Origin: Deltaproteobacteria bacterium | GTDB taxonomy: Bacteria > Desulfobacterota > Binatia > UBA9968 > JAJDTQ01 | NCBI GenBank assembly: GCA_028818755.1 | Contig: JAPPNF010000136.1 | Location: 1-64,000, forward strand | Length of the DNA stretch: 64,000 nt | Direction: 5' to 3' | Shown: positions 7,661 through 16,622 of the stretch, in pieces | Layout: each line of letters starts with the position of its first letter | How positions within the stretch are numbered: position 1 is the first letter of the stretch | Program-made: the position numbers and the translations under genes | The notes under the pieces: generated by a model | What the model saw: the letters and a program-made list of their open reading frames with translations, nothing else | Databases searched by the model: none | Told to the model about the DNA's origin: nothing

Positions 7661-9976
7661 ATGAGTTACATTGGCGAGAATGCGGCACGGGTGGACGGAC
7701 CGGCGAAGGTCACCGGCGCCGCCCAGTACACCGGCGACCTGGAGTTCCCCGGGCTGACCCATGTCAAGGTCCTGAGGAGTCCCCATCCGCACGCGCGGCT
7801 GGTTTCCGTGGACGCGAGCGCCGCCGCGGCCGTGCCCGGCGTGGCGGCGGTGCTGACCGGCGCGGACCTCTCGCCGGGACACTCCCACTTCGGACCGGTG
7901 GTCAAGGACCAGCCCATCGTTGCGGTGGACCGTGTCCGCTACGCCGGCGAGGTGGTAGCCGCCGTGGCCGCCGAAGAGCCCGACATCGCGGAAGGGGCGC
8001 TCGAGCTGATCCATGCGGAGTATGAACCGCTGGCGCCGGTCTTCGATCCGGTGGCAGCCATGGCATCCGGCGCGCCGATCCTCCACGAAACCCGGGTGCA
8101 GTCCGAGAGCCGTCTCGACAAGGGCCACTACCACTACGAGGATCGGGCCAACGTGCTCACCTCCTACAGCGTCGGCCGCGGCGACATCGACGAGGGTTTC
8201 GCCGCTTCGGATCTCGTTTTCGAGGACGTCTACACCACCCCCAAGATCCAGCACGGCCACATCGAGCCCCACGTGGTGACGGCCTTCTGGGACGCGGCGG
8301 GCAAACTGACGGTCTATTCCGCCACGCAGAATCCCTCGTCCATCCGGGTGCAACTCGCCGAGCTGTTCGAGCTGCCGCAGTCCATGGTGCGGGTGATCGT
8401 GCCCTACGTCGGCGGCGGCTACGGCGGCAAGGTGCACCTGCGGCTGGAGCCCCTGGCCGCGGCGCTGGCGCGCAAGGCCCGCCGGCCGGTGCAGTGGAAG
8501 CTCACGCGCGAGGAAGTGTTCCTGACCGGCCATTGCCATGCTGCGGTGGTGCGCATCAAGACCGGGGTCAAGCGCGACGGCACGATCCTGGCCCGGCAGG
8601 TGGAAGCGGTCTACGACACCGGCGCCTACGCCTTGACCGGACCCTCCACCTCGCGCAACGGCGGCGAGGTGTCGGGCGGGCCCTACCGCATCCCGCACCA
8701 GCGCCTGACCTCCTACTGCGTCTACACCAACACCCCGCCCACCGGACCCTACCGGGGCTTCGGCGTGCCCCAGGTGTGTTGGGCCTACGAGGCGCAGATG
8801 GACGACATGGCGCGCCGGCTCGGACTGGACCCGGTGGAGATGCGCCTCCGGAACCTGGTGCACGACGGCGACGTCTTCGTCACCGGCGACACGCTGGAGG
8901 CGGTTGGGTTGGAGGACTGTCTGCGGGCGGCGGCCGGGGCGGTCGAGTGGCGGGACGGAGCGGAGCAGGCGCCGCCGCCCGCGGGACCCCTGGTTCGCGG
9001 CAAGGGTGTGGCGGTCATGATCAAGACCACCATGACGCCGTCCCACTCCTCCGCCAGCGTCCGGCTCAACGCGGACGGCTCGGCGACCCTGCTGTCCGGT
9101 AGCGTGGACATCGGCCAGGGAGTGCAGACGACCCTGGCGCAGATGGTCAGCGAGGTGCTTGGATTGCCCCGGGAGCGGGTCGCCGTCACCCTCCCCGACA
9201 CCGACGTGACGCCCTTCGACCAGTCCACCAGCTCCAGCCGCACGGTCTTCAGCATGGGCAACGCCGCCATCCGGGCGGCCCGTGAGGTGGCGGATCAGCT
9301 CCTGGAGATCGGCGCCGGGGAGCTGGAAGCCGACGCCGGCGACCTGGAACTGCGGGACGGCTTCGTGCAGGTGGCCGGCGTCCCCGAGCGGCGCCTCGCC
9401 ATCGGCGATCTCTTCCGCGCCCGTTTCGGCGGGGTGGTGGGCAGCCTCTTCGGCAGTGCCGGCTTCCAGAGCCGGGGCGGCGTCGACCCCGCCACCGGCA
9501 AGGGCAAGGCATCGGCCTTCTTCTTCCTGTCGGCCTGCGCCGCCGAGGTGGAGGTGGACACCGAGACCGGCAAGGTGCGGGTGGTGAAGCTGGCCACCGC
9601 GGTGGACGCCGGCAAGGCCATCAACCCGCGCCAGTGCCACCTGCAGAACGAGGGCTCCATGCTCATGTCCCTAGGGTCGTCCCTGTTCGAGGAAATGGTC
9701 TTCGACAACGGCCAGCCCATCAACTGCACCTTCCTGAGCTACCTCCCTCCGTCCATGCAGGACCACCCCGACACCTTCACCTCGCTGCTGGTGGAGCACC
9801 CGCACCCAGACGGCCCCTTCGGCGCCAAGGGCATGGGCGAAGCCGCCCTCGGCCCGGTGGAACCCGCCATCGGCAACGCCGTCGCCAACGCCCTGGGGGG
9901 CGTCAGAGTGAAGGATTTGCCGTTACGGCCGGAGCGGGTGTTGGAGGTGCTGCGTGCGACCCCTGATTCGGACTAG
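7661..9976 (+). CDS. Xanthine dehydrogenase-family molybdopterin-binding (large) subunit
   Basis: This is a 771-residue large subunit of a molybdenum hydroxylase. The N-terminal Ald_Xan_dh_C domain (residues 1-120) starts with VDGPAKVTGAAQYTGDLE. The Mo-cofactor domain carries YVGGGYGGK, GPYRGFGVPQ and GSVDIGQGVQTTL. The catalytic glutamate is in GAKGMGEAALGP near residue 730. The family hydroxylates heterocycles, aldehydes or CO with water-derived oxygen and passes electrons to [2Fe-2S] and FAD subunits. No gene for either partner lies beside it, so it is an orphan here. ATG 7661 is the first residue of the conserved domain, so the start is well supported. Confidence 0.93.
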   Translation: MSYIGENAARVDGPAKVTGAAQYTGDLEFPGLTHVKVLRSPHPHARLVSVDASAAAAVPGVAAVLTGADLSPGHSHFGPVVKDQPIVAVDRVRYAGEVVAAVAAEEPDIAEGALELIHAEYEPLAPVFDPVAAMASGAPILHETRVQSESRLDKGHYHYEDRANVLTSYSVGRGDIDEGFAASDLVFEDVYTTPKIQHGHIEPHVVTAFWDAAGKLTVYSATQNPSSIRVQLAELFELPQSMVRVIVPYVGGGYGGKVHLRLEPLAAALARKARRPVQWKLTREEVFLTGHCHAAVVRIKTGVKRDGTILARQVEAVYDTGAYALTGPSTSRNGGEVSGGPYRIPHQRLTSYCVYTNTPPTGPYRGFGVPQVCWAYEAQMDDMARRLGLDPVEMRLRNLVHDGDVFVTGDTLEAVGLEDCLRAAAGAVEWRDGAEQAPPPAGPLVRGKGVAVMIKTTMTPSHSSASVRLNADGSATLLSGSVDIGQGVQTTLAQMVSEVLGLPRERVAVTLPDTDVTPFDQSTSSSRTVFSMGNAAIRAAREVADQLLEIGAGELEADAGDLELRDGFVQVAGVPERRLAIGDLFRARFGGVVGSLFGSAGFQSRGGVDPATGKGKASAFFFLSACAAEVEVDTETGKVRVVKLATAVDAGKAINPRQCHLQNEGSMLMSLGSSLFEEMVFDNGQPINCTFLSYLPPSMQDHPDTFTSLLVEHPHPDGPFGAKGMGEAALGPVEPAIGNAVANALGGVRVKDLPLRPERVLEVLRATPDSD

Positions 9977-10188
9977 GGTGCTGTATCGCGGTTGTTCTCC
10001 CAGCGGGCGAAGCCTTCGAAAAGCCTTTCCAGCCGAGCCATGCGCTCCCGGAGTTCCCCTATACTGTCCCGAAGTTCGCCGATGTCCCGCTTCATCGAGC
10101 GCAGGTCCGGCAGAATCAATCCGGCCAGGGAGATGCCCGTGCCAATGATGGCGACAAGGATATGGAAATCTGACGGAACAGCACCCAT
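9973..10188 (-). CDS. Small membrane-anchored coiled-coil protein, unknown function
   Basis: This is a 71-residue protein. A single N-terminal hydrophobic helix (FHILVAIIGTGISLAGLILP) is followed by a charged heptad-like segment, MKRDIGELRDSIGELRERMARLERLFEGF, that should form a coiled coil. ATG 10188 is chosen because GGAGG lies eight bases upstream; the longer frame to 10233 lacks a site. Its stop overlaps the stop of the dehydrogenase gene tail-to-tail in CTAG. Proteins of this shape are common and uncharacterised. I infer that it oligomerises at the inner membrane but assign no role. Confidence 0.65.
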   Translation of the reverse strand: MGAVPSDFHILVAIIGTGISLAGLILPDLRSMKRDIGELRDSIGELRERMARLERLFEGFARWENNRDTAP

Positions 10189-10266
10189 CCAGCGGCCTCC
10201 CGTTGAAGAGCAAGTACAAGACCGATTGTGCAATAACGGGCGGCCATGTCAATGCGCAGCCTCTCC

Positions 10267-11148
10267 CTACAGATACTCCTTGAACCAGTCCACCGAGAGG
10301 TCCAGCAGTTGGGTCAGGTGCGGTTCCTTGTAGATGTCGTGATGGTTGACGTCCGGTATCACCACGTAGCTCTTGGGCTCGGGTGACTCCTCGTAGAGGC
10401 TGACCTGCTCGTCCAGTGGAGTCAGGGTGTCGAGCTCGGCGGACACGTAAAGGGCGGGGCATTCCATCTCGTGCGCCACGGTTTCGGGCTTGTACTCGAT
10501 GATGGAGTCGGCGCACTCCAGAGGCATTTCGACCTCGCCCCGTTCCGGGTTGGCGGCCACGGTTTCCTTCCAGAACTCCCAGCCTTCCGGGGTGGTCTCC
10601 ATGATGTGGTAGGGGTGCACGCGCCGGGACTGCCCGCTCAGCACCCGCTGGTCGCGGTCCTCGTCGAGCTCCTGCAAGAACGCCTGCCACTCCCACTCCC
10701 GCCGCAGGCAGCGGAGCCAGCGCTCGCCGTCGCCGACGCCGACGACGCTGACGATGCAGCGGACGCGGTCGTCGACAGCGGCCGCGTAGGTCGCGTGAGC
10801 GCCGCCGAAGCTGGTGCCCCAGATGGCGAGGCGGTCCGGGTCCACCTCGTCGCGCACGCCCAGGCAGGTGAGGCCGTTGCGGATGTCCTCGATCTGCTCC
10901 AGTGGAATGAGGCGGTGCCGCGGACCTTCGCTCTCGCCGAAGCCGCGGTAGTCGAAGCGCAGCGTCACGTAACCCTCGGCGGTCAGCCGCGCGGCCACCG
11001 CGGGCATAAGCGCTTCCTTGAGGCCCGCGTAGCCCTGGCAAAGGATGATGCCGGGACAGGGTTCGGAGGCGTCGCGTAGGTCGGGAATGGAAATGACCGC
11101 CGACAGGCTGTAGCCGGGGCCGCTGTAATACCGGATCTTCTCTTCCAT
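10267..11148 (-). CDS. Alpha/beta hydrolase (dienelactone hydrolase/acetyl-xylan-esterase-like)
   Basis: This is a 293-residue alpha/beta-hydrolase. The nucleophile elbow is GTSFGG with Ser113. LRFDYRGFGESEG is the strand-4 loop typical of esterases and peptidases. The acid is probably the aspartate in YVSAELDTLTP, and the histidine is in VNHHDIYKEP near the C-terminus. There is no signal peptide, so it acts in the cytoplasm on an ester or C-C substrate. GGAGG precedes ATG 11148. The downstream neighbour on the same strand is the small coiled-coil protein, 78 bases away. Confidence 0.88.
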   Translation of the reverse strand: MEEKIRYYSGPGYSLSAVISIPDLRDASEPCPGIILCQGYAGLKEALMPAVAARLTAEGYVTLRFDYRGFGESEGPRHRLIPLEQIEDIRNGLTCLGVRDEVDPDRLAIWGTSFGGAHATYAAAVDDRVRCIVSVVGVGDGERWLRCLRREWEWQAFLQELDEDRDQRVLSGQSRRVHPYHIMETTPEGWEFWKETVAANPERGEVEMPLECADSIIEYKPETVAHEMECPALYVSAELDTLTPLDEQVSLYEESPEPKSYVVIPDVNHHDIYKEPHLTQLLDLSVDWFKEYL

Positions 11149-11190
11149 GATGCCTCCTGCGCCGGCAGTCCGTCGTACTTGGCGCGGCGC

Positions 11191-11232
11191 GCGCCCTCAC
11201 CCCGACCCTCTCCCGGGGGGAGAGGGGGTCGG
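11191..11232. repeat. Family A intergenic palindrome (CCTCTCCC type)
   Basis: This is a short palindrome with the core CCCTCTCCC...GGGAGAGGG next to CCCTCACCCC. It is one of at least five copies in the window (also near 21336, 23559, 42781 and 43446), all in spacers between genes. Confidence 0.7.
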
Positions 11233-11286
11233 ATCGGTACGGACCGGGTACATGGCTTATGTTTCAAGCCGGGAACACGGCTTACG

Positions 11287-12381
11287 TCAAGGGCCGCGCC
11301 CCAGCCATCGTGTGGCGCCGACGTAGATATGCTGGGTGCCCATGTTTACCACTACCACGCGGGCCAGATGAAAGGCGATGACCGCGGGGACGCCGATGCC
11401 CAGGGCCTGGGCGGTGATGGACATCTCCGCCATGCCTCCGGGCGAGGTGGAGATGATCATGGTGGCGATCGGGAGCCGGAACGCCCAGGCCAACGCCAGC
11501 CCCACCGCCATCGAGGCGACCAGGGCGAAGAGGGAGCTCAGCACCGCGAACGGGATGAACAGCTTGTGGCGGGCGAAGAAGGCCCGTTCGTAGCGAGCCC
11601 CGAGCACCAGGCCGAACATGAGCTGGGCGAAATCCGTCATCCACTCCGGCACCGTCGAGAGCTGCACCTCGCCCACCGTGAAGGCCGCGCCGAAGAAGAT
11701 CGGCATCAGCAGGTAGCCGTTGTGCATGTGAAGGCGCTCGGAGATTTCCCCCAGCACGAATCCCGCCAGCAGCCAGGGCACCAGCACTCCGATGTCGAGG
11801 GGGATCTCGGGCCGGTAGTCGCCGGTCTCCAGCGGGATGCCGCCGTAGGTCAGGACGAAGGGGATGACCAGGACCAGGATGGAGACGCGCAGGCTGTGGG
11901 CCACCGCCACCGGCGCGATCTGCGCGCCGTAACGGTGGGCCAGGTTGGCCATGGCCATAGCGCCGCCCGGGATCGATGCGAAAAAGGTCGAGCGGGGCTC
12001 GACCCCGGAAACCCGGCTCAGGATGACGGCCGCCAGCGTCGCGATCACGAACGTGGACAGGGTCGCCAGCACGACGACCGCCCAGTTGGCGGCCAGCGCC
12101 GTTACCACCGGCGGGGTGAAGTAGAGGGACAACGCCGAGCCGAGCAGCACCTGGCCCATCTGCCGTGCGTACGGCGGCGAATCCATGGCGACGCCCAGCA
12201 GGTTGAATGCGGCGACAACCACCATGGGGCCGATCATCCAGGGGATGGGCAGGTTGAGCCAGTCGCAGAAGTATCCCGCCGGGATGCCCACCACCAGGGC
12301 GGTGAGGATGGCGGGCGTGCGCTGGCGCAGATCCGCCGCGCGCCGCCGCAGATCGGCGAGTGCCCGGGACGCCAGGCTCAT
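11287..12381 (-). CDS. AbrB-family membrane protein (duplicated AbrB domain)
   Basis: This 364-residue polytopic membrane protein has about ten helices in two related halves, the layout of the AbrB duplication family (PF05145). Signatures are PAGYFCDWLNLPIPWMIGPM in the first half, PGGAMAMANLAHRYGA in the middle, and STSPGGMAEMSITAQALG in the second. The two GG-M/A-M loops are the repeated family motif. Despite the historic name, it is an inner-membrane protein, not the DNA-binding AbrB. A transport role (possibly ammonium or a small acid) is proposed for relatives but is unproved. It lies 34 bases after the CoA-transferase stop on the same strand. Confidence 0.88.
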   Translation of the reverse strand: MSLASRALADLRRRAADLRQRTPAILTALVVGIPAGYFCDWLNLPIPWMIGPMVVVAAFNLLGVAMDSPPYARQMGQVLLGSALSLYFTPPVVTALAANWAVVVLATLSTFVIATLAAVILSRVSGVEPRSTFFASIPGGAMAMANLAHRYGAQIAPVAVAHSLRVSILVLVIPFVLTYGGIPLETGDYRPEIPLDIGVLVPWLLAGFVLGEISERLHMHNGYLLMPIFFGAAFTVGEVQLSTVPEWMTDFAQLMFGLVLGARYERAFFARHKLFIPFAVLSSLFALVASMAVGLALAWAFRLPIATMIISTSPGGMAEMSITAQALGIGVPAVIAFHLARVVVVNMGTQHIYVGATRWLGRGP

Positions 12382-12415
12382 GGAACCCGGCCGTGGCTCC
12401 GGGGCGCGGCCCCCG

Positions 12416-13582
12416 TCATACGATGTTTCTTTCCCGGAAGGAGCTGATCTCCTCGGGGCTGTACCCCAGCTCCGTGAGGGTCTCCTCGTTGTGCTCGCCG
12501 AGTGTCGGGGGCCGGAGTCTCAGGGTGATGGGAGTGTCCAGCAGGTTGAGGCCGTTGCGCACCAGCTTGAAGGGGCCGAATTCGGGATGGTCCACGTCCC
12601 ACAGGGCGGCCAAGTGCTTGACCTGCAGGTCCTCGAAGACCTCGGCGAAGTTGTTGATGGGCGCGCACGGAACGTCCCGGGCGCGCAGCTCCGCGAGCCA
12701 GTGTTCGCGGGGCGCCGACTGCACCACCGCGCCGAAGGTCTCGGAGATGAAGTCGTAGTTCTGCGCCCGCGCGGGCCGGTCCTTGGTGCGTTCGTCGGTC
12801 TGGAAGTCCGGCCGCCCCATGACCTCGGTGACGCCGATCCAGAATTTCGGCGGATGGGACAGGTGGATGACGAAGGGCTTGCCGTCGCCCGCCACCAAGG
12901 CGTAGACGCCGGCGGTCTTGATGCGGCTGCGCATGGTCGGCACCTCGCCGCTGAAGAGGTACTGGGTCATGCCCAGGCCCAGGAAGCAGATGGTGGACTC
13001 CAGGAGCGAGGTCTCCACCTTCTGGCCGACGCCGGTGCGCTCCCGCGCGGCCAGCGCGGCCAGCACGCCGTAGCACCCGAAGACGCCGCCGAGGTGGTCG
13101 GAAAAGGCGGCTCCCGGGCCGTGGGGCTGTTCGACGTCGGTGAGCACGCTCAGGAGCCCGCTCAGGGACTGGCCGATGGTGTCGTAGCCGGGCCGTTCCC
13201 GGTAAGGGCCGTCCTGCCCGAAGGCGGAGATGGAGCAGTAGATGATGCGCGGGTTCAGCTCCCGCACCACGTCGTAGCCGATGCCCAGGCGGTCCACCAC
13301 GCCGGGGCGGAGGTTCTCGACGATGACGTCGGCGCTCCGGGCGAGCTTGAGGAACACCTCCCGGCCCTCCGGCGCTTTCATGTCCAGGGTCAGGCTCTTC
13401 TTGTTGCGGTTCAGGGCGCAGAAGCTCGGGCTGTAGTTCCTGGGCTCCTTGTCCCAGGTGCGGAACGGGTCCCCCTTGCCGGGGGTTTCGATCTTGGTCA
13501 CGTCCGCCCCCAGGTCGGCCAGCAGCAGCGACGCGTATGGGCCGGCGATGTAGTTGGTGATGTCGAGGATCCTGATACCTTC
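12416..13582 (-). pseudogene. CaiB/BaiF CoA-transferase, interrupted near its start by an IS1595-type element (main body)
   Basis: This is the body of a family III CoA-transferase. Reading upstream of GTG 13501 the frame stays open as EGIRILDITNYIAGPYASLL..ADLGADVTKIE, the canonical CaiB N-terminus, up to the element end at 13582. Pasting the right flank (16669-16655) back restores MPAAL-EGIRIL and a 393-residue gene, normal for the family. Asp in LGADV and the NRNKKSLTLDMK and ENLRPGVVDRLG segments are intact. The insertion removes the original start and ribosome site. A shortened protein from GTG 13501 would lack 32 residues of the first Rossmann strand, so the gene is probably inactive. 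Confidence 0.85.
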
Positions 13583-13606
13583 GGGAATTATAGCGAATAG
13601 TGGCGA
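13575..13606. repeat. Left target duplication (8 bp) plus left terminal inverted repeat (24 bp)
   Basis: ATACCTTC at 13575-13582 is the target duplication. The terminal repeat 13583-13606 starts GGGAATTATAGCG. Read outward (minus strand) the terminal repeat contains TATAAT, a ready -10 box pointing into the CaiB body. Confidence 0.93.
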
Positions 13607-13609
13607 CGG

Positions 13610-13939
13610 TCAGATGTCGTGACCCATGCGTTTGAGCTGGTCGCGAGCCGTCTCCACCTTGTCTTGGGTGTCGTTGATCCTGTTGAGAACATCGCCTATG
13701 GCGTCAATGGTTGGCCACTTGACCTGCACGTCGATATCCAGCCCCACCTTTTGTTTGCGAAGCAACCGGCCGTCCTCCTCATACTTGCCAGCTTCCTTCC
13801 CCTGAAGAAGGGGCATCACCTTGCGTACCTCTGCCAGTAAGCCATCCCGTTTCGCTTCTAGACAGGCGAGTAGCTTACGAGCAGCGGTCAGGTTTTCCAG
13901 AAGTTGCCCGGCGATATTCCGTTGTTCGTCCTCGCTCAT
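13610..13939 (-). CDS. Helical passenger protein of the IS1595-type element, unknown function
   Basis: This is a 109-residue, mostly helical protein starting MSEDEQRNIAGQLLENL at ATG 13939, with GGGGA upstream. The longer frame to 14014 has no ribosome site and would run into the transposase promoter. It is rich in Leu, Lys and Glu with two coiled-coil-prone stretches (AARKLLACLEAKRDGLLAEV and DVLNRINDTQDKVETARDQL). It is transcribed away from the transposase and ends four bases inside the left terminal repeat. A DNA- or transposase-binding regulator is possible, but nothing in the sequence proves this. Confidence 0.6.
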   Translation of the reverse strand: MSEDEQRNIAGQLLENLTAARKLLACLEAKRDGLLAEVRKVMPLLQGKEAGKYEEDGRLLRKQKVGLDIDVQVKWPTIDAIGDVLNRINDTQDKVETARDQLKRMGHDI

Positions 13940-13951
13940 GCGATTTTCCCC

Positions 13952-13980
13952 TTGACAATCCGCCACTATTGTATTAGGAT
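13952..13980 (+). promoter_or_regulatory. Transposase promoter
   Basis: TTGACA at 13952-13957 and TAGGAT at 13975-13980 are 17 bases apart. They lead to the ribosome site GGAGGG (13992-13997) and ATG 14006. The spacer contains CGCCACTATT, a ten-base match to the element's terminal repeat, so transposase may bind here and repress itself. Confidence 0.65.
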
Positions 13981-14005
13981 TGTCCGTAGATGGAGGGTTG
14001 ATGAG

Positions 14006-14983
14006 ATGGCGCACAAGGCACCCGGCAAAGCATTTCGAGACGGCTTGTCACTGGTCGAATTGTTCCACATGTTCCCCGACGATGCAACGGCGGAGAGGTG
14101 GTTCGAGAAGCAGCGTTGGCCGGAAGGTCCGCGCTGCATCCGGTGCGACTCGGACAACGTGCAGACCGGGGCCAAGCACAAGACCATGCCGCTCCGCTGC
14201 CGCGACTGCAACAAGAAGTTCAGCGTCAAGATGGGCACGGCGATGGAAGCCTCGAACCTCGGATACCAGAAATGGGCAATCGCGCTGTACCTGATCAACA
14301 CGAACCTGAAGGGCGTCAGCAGCATGAAGCTCCACCGCGATCTCAAGATCGCCCAGAAGTCCGCCTGGCACCTGGCGCATCGGCTCCGGGAAGGGTTGCG
14401 GAGCCGTGACGGTGTTGCTTTCGAGGGACCCGTTGAAGTAGACGAGACGTACATGGGCGGCAAGGAGAAGAACAAGCACGGATCGAAGAAGCTCAACAAG
14501 GGTCGTGGAGCCGTGGGCAAGGTCGCCGTGGTGGGAGCCAAGGACAGGGACACCAACGCCGTCAGCGCCGCCGTGGTGGACCGCACCGACGCCAGCACTC
14601 TCCAAGGGTTCGTGACGGACCAAGCGGCCGAGGGAGCCAAGGTCTACACGGACGATCACGGCGGGTACCACGGGTTGCCGAATCACGAGACGGTGAAGCA
14701 CTCCGTAGGCGAGTACGTGGACGGCATGGCGCACACCAACGGCATCGAGTCGTTTTGGTCCATGCTCAAGAGGGGCTACCACGGCACGTATCACCGGATG
14801 TCCCGCAAGCACCTGGACCGTTACGTCAGCGAGTTTGCCGGACGCCACAACACCCGGTGCAAGGACACCGTGGAGCAGATGGCGGAGACGGCGCTTGGCA
14901 TGGACGGGCGGCGGCTCCGGTATGCGGACCTCACGGCGAAGGTGGACACGCCGGCGCTGGATGCTGGATCGGACGTGTTCTGA
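14006..14983 (+). CDS. IS1595-family transposase (ISXO2-like DDE domain)
   Basis: This is a 325-residue transposase. The N-terminal zinc ribbon is CIRCDSDN...LRCRDCNKKF (two CxxC pairs, residues about 45-75). The ISXO2-like catalytic domain follows: the first aspartate in EVDETYMGGKEKNKHG, the second in YTDDHGGYHG, and the C-terminal NGIESFWSMLKRGYHG block with the catalytic glutamate or its neighbour, then the HNTR region. Length and order fit IS1595-family enzymes. GGAGGG lies eight bases before ATG 14006. The stop overlaps the start of the methyltransferase gene in TGATG, so the two are translationally coupled. Confidence 0.93.
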   Translation: MAHKAPGKAFRDGLSLVELFHMFPDDATAERWFEKQRWPEGPRCIRCDSDNVQTGAKHKTMPLRCRDCNKKFSVKMGTAMEASNLGYQKWAIALYLINTNLKGVSSMKLHRDLKIAQKSAWHLAHRLREGLRSRDGVAFEGPVEVDETYMGGKEKNKHGSKKLNKGRGAVGKVAVVGAKDRDTNAVSAAVVDRTDASTLQGFVTDQAAEGAKVYTDDHGGYHGLPNHETVKHSVGEYVDGMAHTNGIESFWSMLKRGYHGTYHRMSRKHLDRYVSEFAGRHNTRCKDTVEQMAETALGMDGRRLRYADLTAKVDTPALDAGSDVF

Positions 14984-16438
14984 TGTTGCCCAACTGGGCA
15001 AACCGGACGCTCTGGACGGGCGACAACCTGGACATCATGCGAGGCATGAACTCCGCGTCGGTTGACCTCATCTACCTCGACCCTCCCTTCAACTCGAACC
15101 GAGACTACGCCGCGCCGATTGGTTCCGAGGCCGCCGGCGCCAAGTTCAAGGACACCTGGACCCTCTCTGACGTGGACGAGGCATGGCACGGGGAGATCGC
15201 GGACAGGGACCCTACGCTCTATGCCATCATCGACGCCGCCGGGCTCTCCCACGGCAAGGGCATGAAGTCCTACCTGATCATGATGGCCGTGCGGTTGCTG
15301 GAAATGCGCCGCATCTTGCGACCTACCGGCGCGCTGTTTTTGCATTGCGACCCGACAGCGGACGCCTACCTGCGGATGCTATGTGATGCGATCTTCGACG
15401 CGCGCAACTTCCGCAATCAGATCGTCTGGAAGCGAACATCTGCGGCTGCCCGGGGCGTGCGCAAGGTTGCGGCCATTCACGACGTGATCTTGTTCTACGG
15501 AGCCACGTCGGCGATGGAGACGCGGCAAGTCTACACTCCGCACGATCCAAAATACGTGAGCCGGTTCTACCGGTTAGAGGATGAGCATGGTCGATATCAG
15601 GCCATCGATTTGACGGCGGCTGGTGAGCGATATGGCGATAGCGGAGAGCCTTGGCGCGGAATCGACCCGACAGCCAAAGGCCGACATTGGGCCGGCCCTG
15701 GTGGCGGATTTCCGGCGCACATCTCCAAACCCGAGAATTGGGATTCCATGACAACCCGCGCGAAGCTAGACAGCCTCGACGAGCTCGGCCTAATCATCTG
15801 GCCCAAGCGGGGGGGGGGGGGTGCCGCGCTTCAAGCGGTACTTGAGCACGTCATCGGGCCAACCAATGACGGATATGATTCTAGACGTGCCGCCGCTCTC
15901 ACACGCCGCCAAGGAGCGTGTCGGCTACCCGACGCAGAAGCCGCTTGCCCTGTTGGAGCGCATCATCACAGCCAGCAGCGACAATGGGCAGGTGGTGCTT
16001 GACCCGTTTTGCGGATGTGCCACGGCCTGTATCGCGGCGGAGAAGCTCGGACGCCAGTGGATAGGGATTGACCTTTCGCCGCTGGCTGCGGACCTTGTGA
16101 AGCTCCGGCTCCGCAAGGAGATGGGACTGTTCTACGATGTGCGGCACCGGCTGGACATTCCAGCCCGCACGGATCAAGGCAAGGTCCCGAACTACCGGAC
16201 CCACAAGCATACGCTCTACGGGGTCCAGGAAGGGCTGTGCGCGGGCTGCCGGATCATGTTCCCGTTCCGTAACATGACCGTGGATCACGTCGTGCCACAG
16301 ATCAAAGGCGGGACGGACCACCGGAACAACCTTCAACTGCTGTGCGGGGCCTGCAATTCGCGGAAGGGAACCAAGAGTCAGGAAGAGTTCATCGCTGGAC
16401 TTATCCGCGACGGACTACGACAAGGAGCCAGACCATGA
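14983..16438 (+). pseudogene. Beta-class DNA methyltransferase fused to an HNH nuclease domain; frameshifted at a G13 tract (possibly phase-variable)
   Basis: The first part (14983 to about 15820) starts MLPNWANRTLWTGDNLDIM and has the catalytic motif DLIYLDPPFNSNRDY at about residues 28-42. After a run of 13 G the frame breaks. The next frame continues the same protein with GYPTQKPLALLERI, then VLDPFCGCATACIAAEKLG (the AdoMet motif), and ends in an HNH nuclease, CAGCRIMF..TVDHVVPQIKGGTDHRNNLQLLCGACN. Motif IV before motif I makes it a beta-class N4-C or N6-A methyltransferase. Removing one G gives one 484-residue frame. The gene is coupled to the transposase stop and overlaps the next gene by ATGA. 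It is either a slipped tract, a phase-off state or an assembly error. Confidence 0.85.
15809..15821 (+). repeat. Homopolymeric G13 tract inside the methyltransferase gene
   Basis: Thirteen consecutive G lie between the codons for WPK and the PRFKRYL segment. The reading frame is intact only with a multiple of three (12 or 15), so the current length puts the gene out of frame. Confidence 0.9.
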
Positions 16439-16611
16439 CGAAGCCGAAGCCGGACAAGGTGGAGTTGGTGAGCAACAGGTATCAGCCGACGAAGGCAGAG
16501 AAGGAAGCGGAGATCGACTTTTCGGACATGGAAGGCAAGACGCCGGAAGACATGGCCCGCCTGCTGACACGTCCCGTGGACGTGTCGTTCATCCCGAAGC
16601 CCCGGAAGTGA
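16435..16611 (+). CDS. 58-residue passenger protein of the IS1595-type element
   Basis: ATG 16435 overlaps the methyltransferase-HNH stop in ATGA and has GGAG eight bases upstream. This short basic-acidic protein (MTKPKPDKVELVSNRYQPT ... FIPKPRK) is therefore translated with that gene. It has no transmembrane segment and no motif that I recognise. It could be a small accessory or control subunit for the methyltransferase-nuclease, which is an inference from the overlap alone. The stop at 16611 lies 12 bases before the right terminal repeat. Confidence 0.7.
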   Translation: MTKPKPDKVELVSNRYQPTKAEKEAEIDFSDMEGKTPEDMARLLTRPVDVSFIPKPRK

Positions 16612-16622
16612 CCGTCGGGGCT

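Noticed and set aside
7649-9640. Minus-strand open frame of 663 codons opposite the molybdopterin dehydrogenase
   Set aside because: It is a shadow frame in high-GC DNA, rich in His, Gly and Arg. The plus strand has all motifs of a known enzyme.
14755-14982. Upstream extension of the methyltransferase frame inside the transposase gene
   Set aside because: ATG 14983 overlaps the transposase stop and begins the conserved domain. The earlier part is a shadow frame.
15323-15754. Minus-strand open frame of 143 codons inside the methyltransferase gene
   Set aside because: Arg/Ser/Pro-rich shadow frame with no start site and no partner.
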